64,000 nt of DNA. Source: Anaerolineae bacterium (GTDB lineage Bacteria; Chloroflexota; Anaerolineae; Promineifilales; Promineifilaceae). The notes under the pieces are model-generated. The model did no database searches, was not told the DNA's origin, and saw only the letters and a list, made by a program, of their open reading frames with translations. Below, piece by piece: positions 63,152 through 64,000 of this stretch. Numbering within the stretch: the first letter of the stretch is position 1; each line of letters opens with the position of its first letter. The stretch lies in NCBI GenBank assembly GCA_023384355.1, contig JAHDWL010000003.1, positions 62,001-126,000 on the forward strand, read 5' to 3'. The position numbers and the translations under genes are program-made.

Positions 63152-64000
63152 ATGAGCTTTCGCCGGTTCATCGACCTGGTTGCCGCCAGCGGCGACCTGA
63201 TAACTATTGACAAGCCCGTCAGCACAACCTACGAGATCGCCAACGTAGCCCACGCCCTGGAAGGGAGGCCTGTCTTGTTCACCAACATCGCCGGCTATCC
63301 CGGTTGGCGGAGTTGCGCCGGCCCGTGTTCCGATCGCCGCTATTTCAGTATGGCTCTGGGTGTGGAGATGACTGACTTGATGCATCGGATGACGGATGCT
63401 ATCGCCAACCCCGTCGCTCCGCCTATCGTCCAGACCGCTCCTTGCCAGGAAGTTATCCGCGAGGACGTCAATCTGTTCGATTTACCCATTGTGCTCCACC
63501 TGCCGGAGGATGGCGGTCACTATATCGCCAGCAACGTCGTCATCATCAACGATCCCGATCTCGGCCGCAACATGTGCTATCACCGGTTGTTGCGTCTTGA
63601 CGAGCGCCGTTTCGCCGCGCGGATTGTCGAGAATCGCGGCACCTATAATGCCTTGCAAAAGACCGACGGGGAGCTGCCGGTCGCAATCTGCATCGGCGTG
63701 TCTCTCGGCGTCCATCTGGCAGCCTCCATGTCGCCGCCACCCAACGTGGATGAACTTGGCGTGGCCAACGCATTGTCACCGACGCCTCTCGTCAAATGCA
63801 TCACGAACGACCTCTATGTTCCGGCGGATGCAGAAATCGTGCTCGAAGGGCGCATCACCCGGCAACTGATGAGTGAGGGGCCATTCATGGATCTGACGGA
63901 GACAATGGACACCACCCGCATGCAGCCAGTCATCGAGATTGACCTGGTCACTCATCGTCGCGATCCAATCTACCACATCCTCCTACCCGGTGGGTTGGAA
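63152..64000 (+). CDS. UbiD-family decarboxylase, N-terminal part
   Basis: 283 codons are visible, with no stop before the right edge. The frame reads MSFRRFIDLVAASGDL and continues with PPIVQTAPCQEVI, NLFDLPIVLHLPEDGGHYI and NMCYHRLLRLDERRFAARI, all typical of UbiD decarboxylases that use prenylated FMN. The first 70 residues form the N-terminal domain. Family members decarboxylate aromatic or unsaturated acids such as 4-hydroxy-3-polyprenylbenzoate; the substrate is not known here. RBS AGGAAAAGG upstream. A UbiX partner is not seen in the window. Confidence 0.9.
   Translation, partial: MSFRRFIDLVAASGDLITIDKPVSTTYEIANVAHALEGRPVLFTNIAGYPGWRSCAGPCSDRRYFSMALGVEMTDLMHRMTDAIANPVAPPIVQTAPCQEVIREDVNLFDLPIVLHLPEDGGHYIASNVVIINDPDLGRNMCYHRLLRLDERRFAARIVENRGTYNALQKTDGELPVAICIGVSLGVHLAASMSPPPNVDELGVANALSPTPLVKCITNDLYVPADAEIVLEGRITRQLMSEGPFMDLTETMDTTRMQPVIEIDLVTHRRDPIYHILLPGGLE

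Overview
The window most likely comes from a bacterial chromosome of the Chloroflexota (Anaerolineae-like). That assignment is an inference, drawn from moderately GC-rich DNA, cell-division and partition genes of ordinary bacterial type, surface lipoproteins and glycan-export genes without any visible outer-membrane export parts, a DUF2723 membrane protein, and a MEMO-family protein with a PqqD-like N-terminus. No mobile element, CRISPR array or rRNA was seen.

Left part (1-21.9 kb) is housekeeping. It holds a partial GCS2-type carboxylate-amine ligase, pepA, ald, a membrane pseudo-PP2C protein, a thyA-folA pair followed by a small acidic protein and a PaaG-like enoyl-CoA isomerase, and tilS followed by a tRNA cluster (Pro, Gly, and a CAU tRNA that looks like tRNA-Ile2, the TilS substrate). 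Next come a DUF2723 glycosyltransferase-like protein, an ABC-F ATPase, a pfkB-parA-parB operon divergent from an FtsB/DivIC-like gene, and pepF-dtxR. A tRNA cluster on the minus strand (Phe, Gly, Cys) is followed by a plus-strand tRNA-Sec (selC) with its own promoter.

The centre (21.9-57.2 kb) is one long minus-strand surface-polysaccharide locus. It contains a BY-kinase/Wzz fusion, a polyprenyl-phosphate sugar-phosphate transferase, about ten GT2/GT4 glycosyltransferases, a GT39-like transferase, two O-antigen-ligase/polymerase-like proteins, a UDP-GlcNAc 2-epimerase, a sulfotransferase and a Wzm/Wzt ABC exporter whose Wzt tail is clearly AT-richer than its ATPase. It also has two membrane-anchored Asp-box (sialidase-like) propeller proteins, a B12-binding radical SAM enzyme, a hexapeptide acyltransferase and an M6-like metalloprotease lipoprotein. 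Many genes overlap by 4-11 bases, so long polycistronic transcripts are likely.

Right part (57.2-64 kb) is on the plus strand apart from one SH3b lipoprotein: a methyltransferase, an unknown membrane protein, an FHA-domain membrane protein, a MEMO-like protein, a small excisionase-type HTH protein directly upstream of ftsZ, and a UbiD-family decarboxylase cut by the window end.

Several genes show a TANNNT box 6-8 bases before the start codon and no Shine-Dalgarno sequence, which points to leaderless transcription as a regular habit of this genome.
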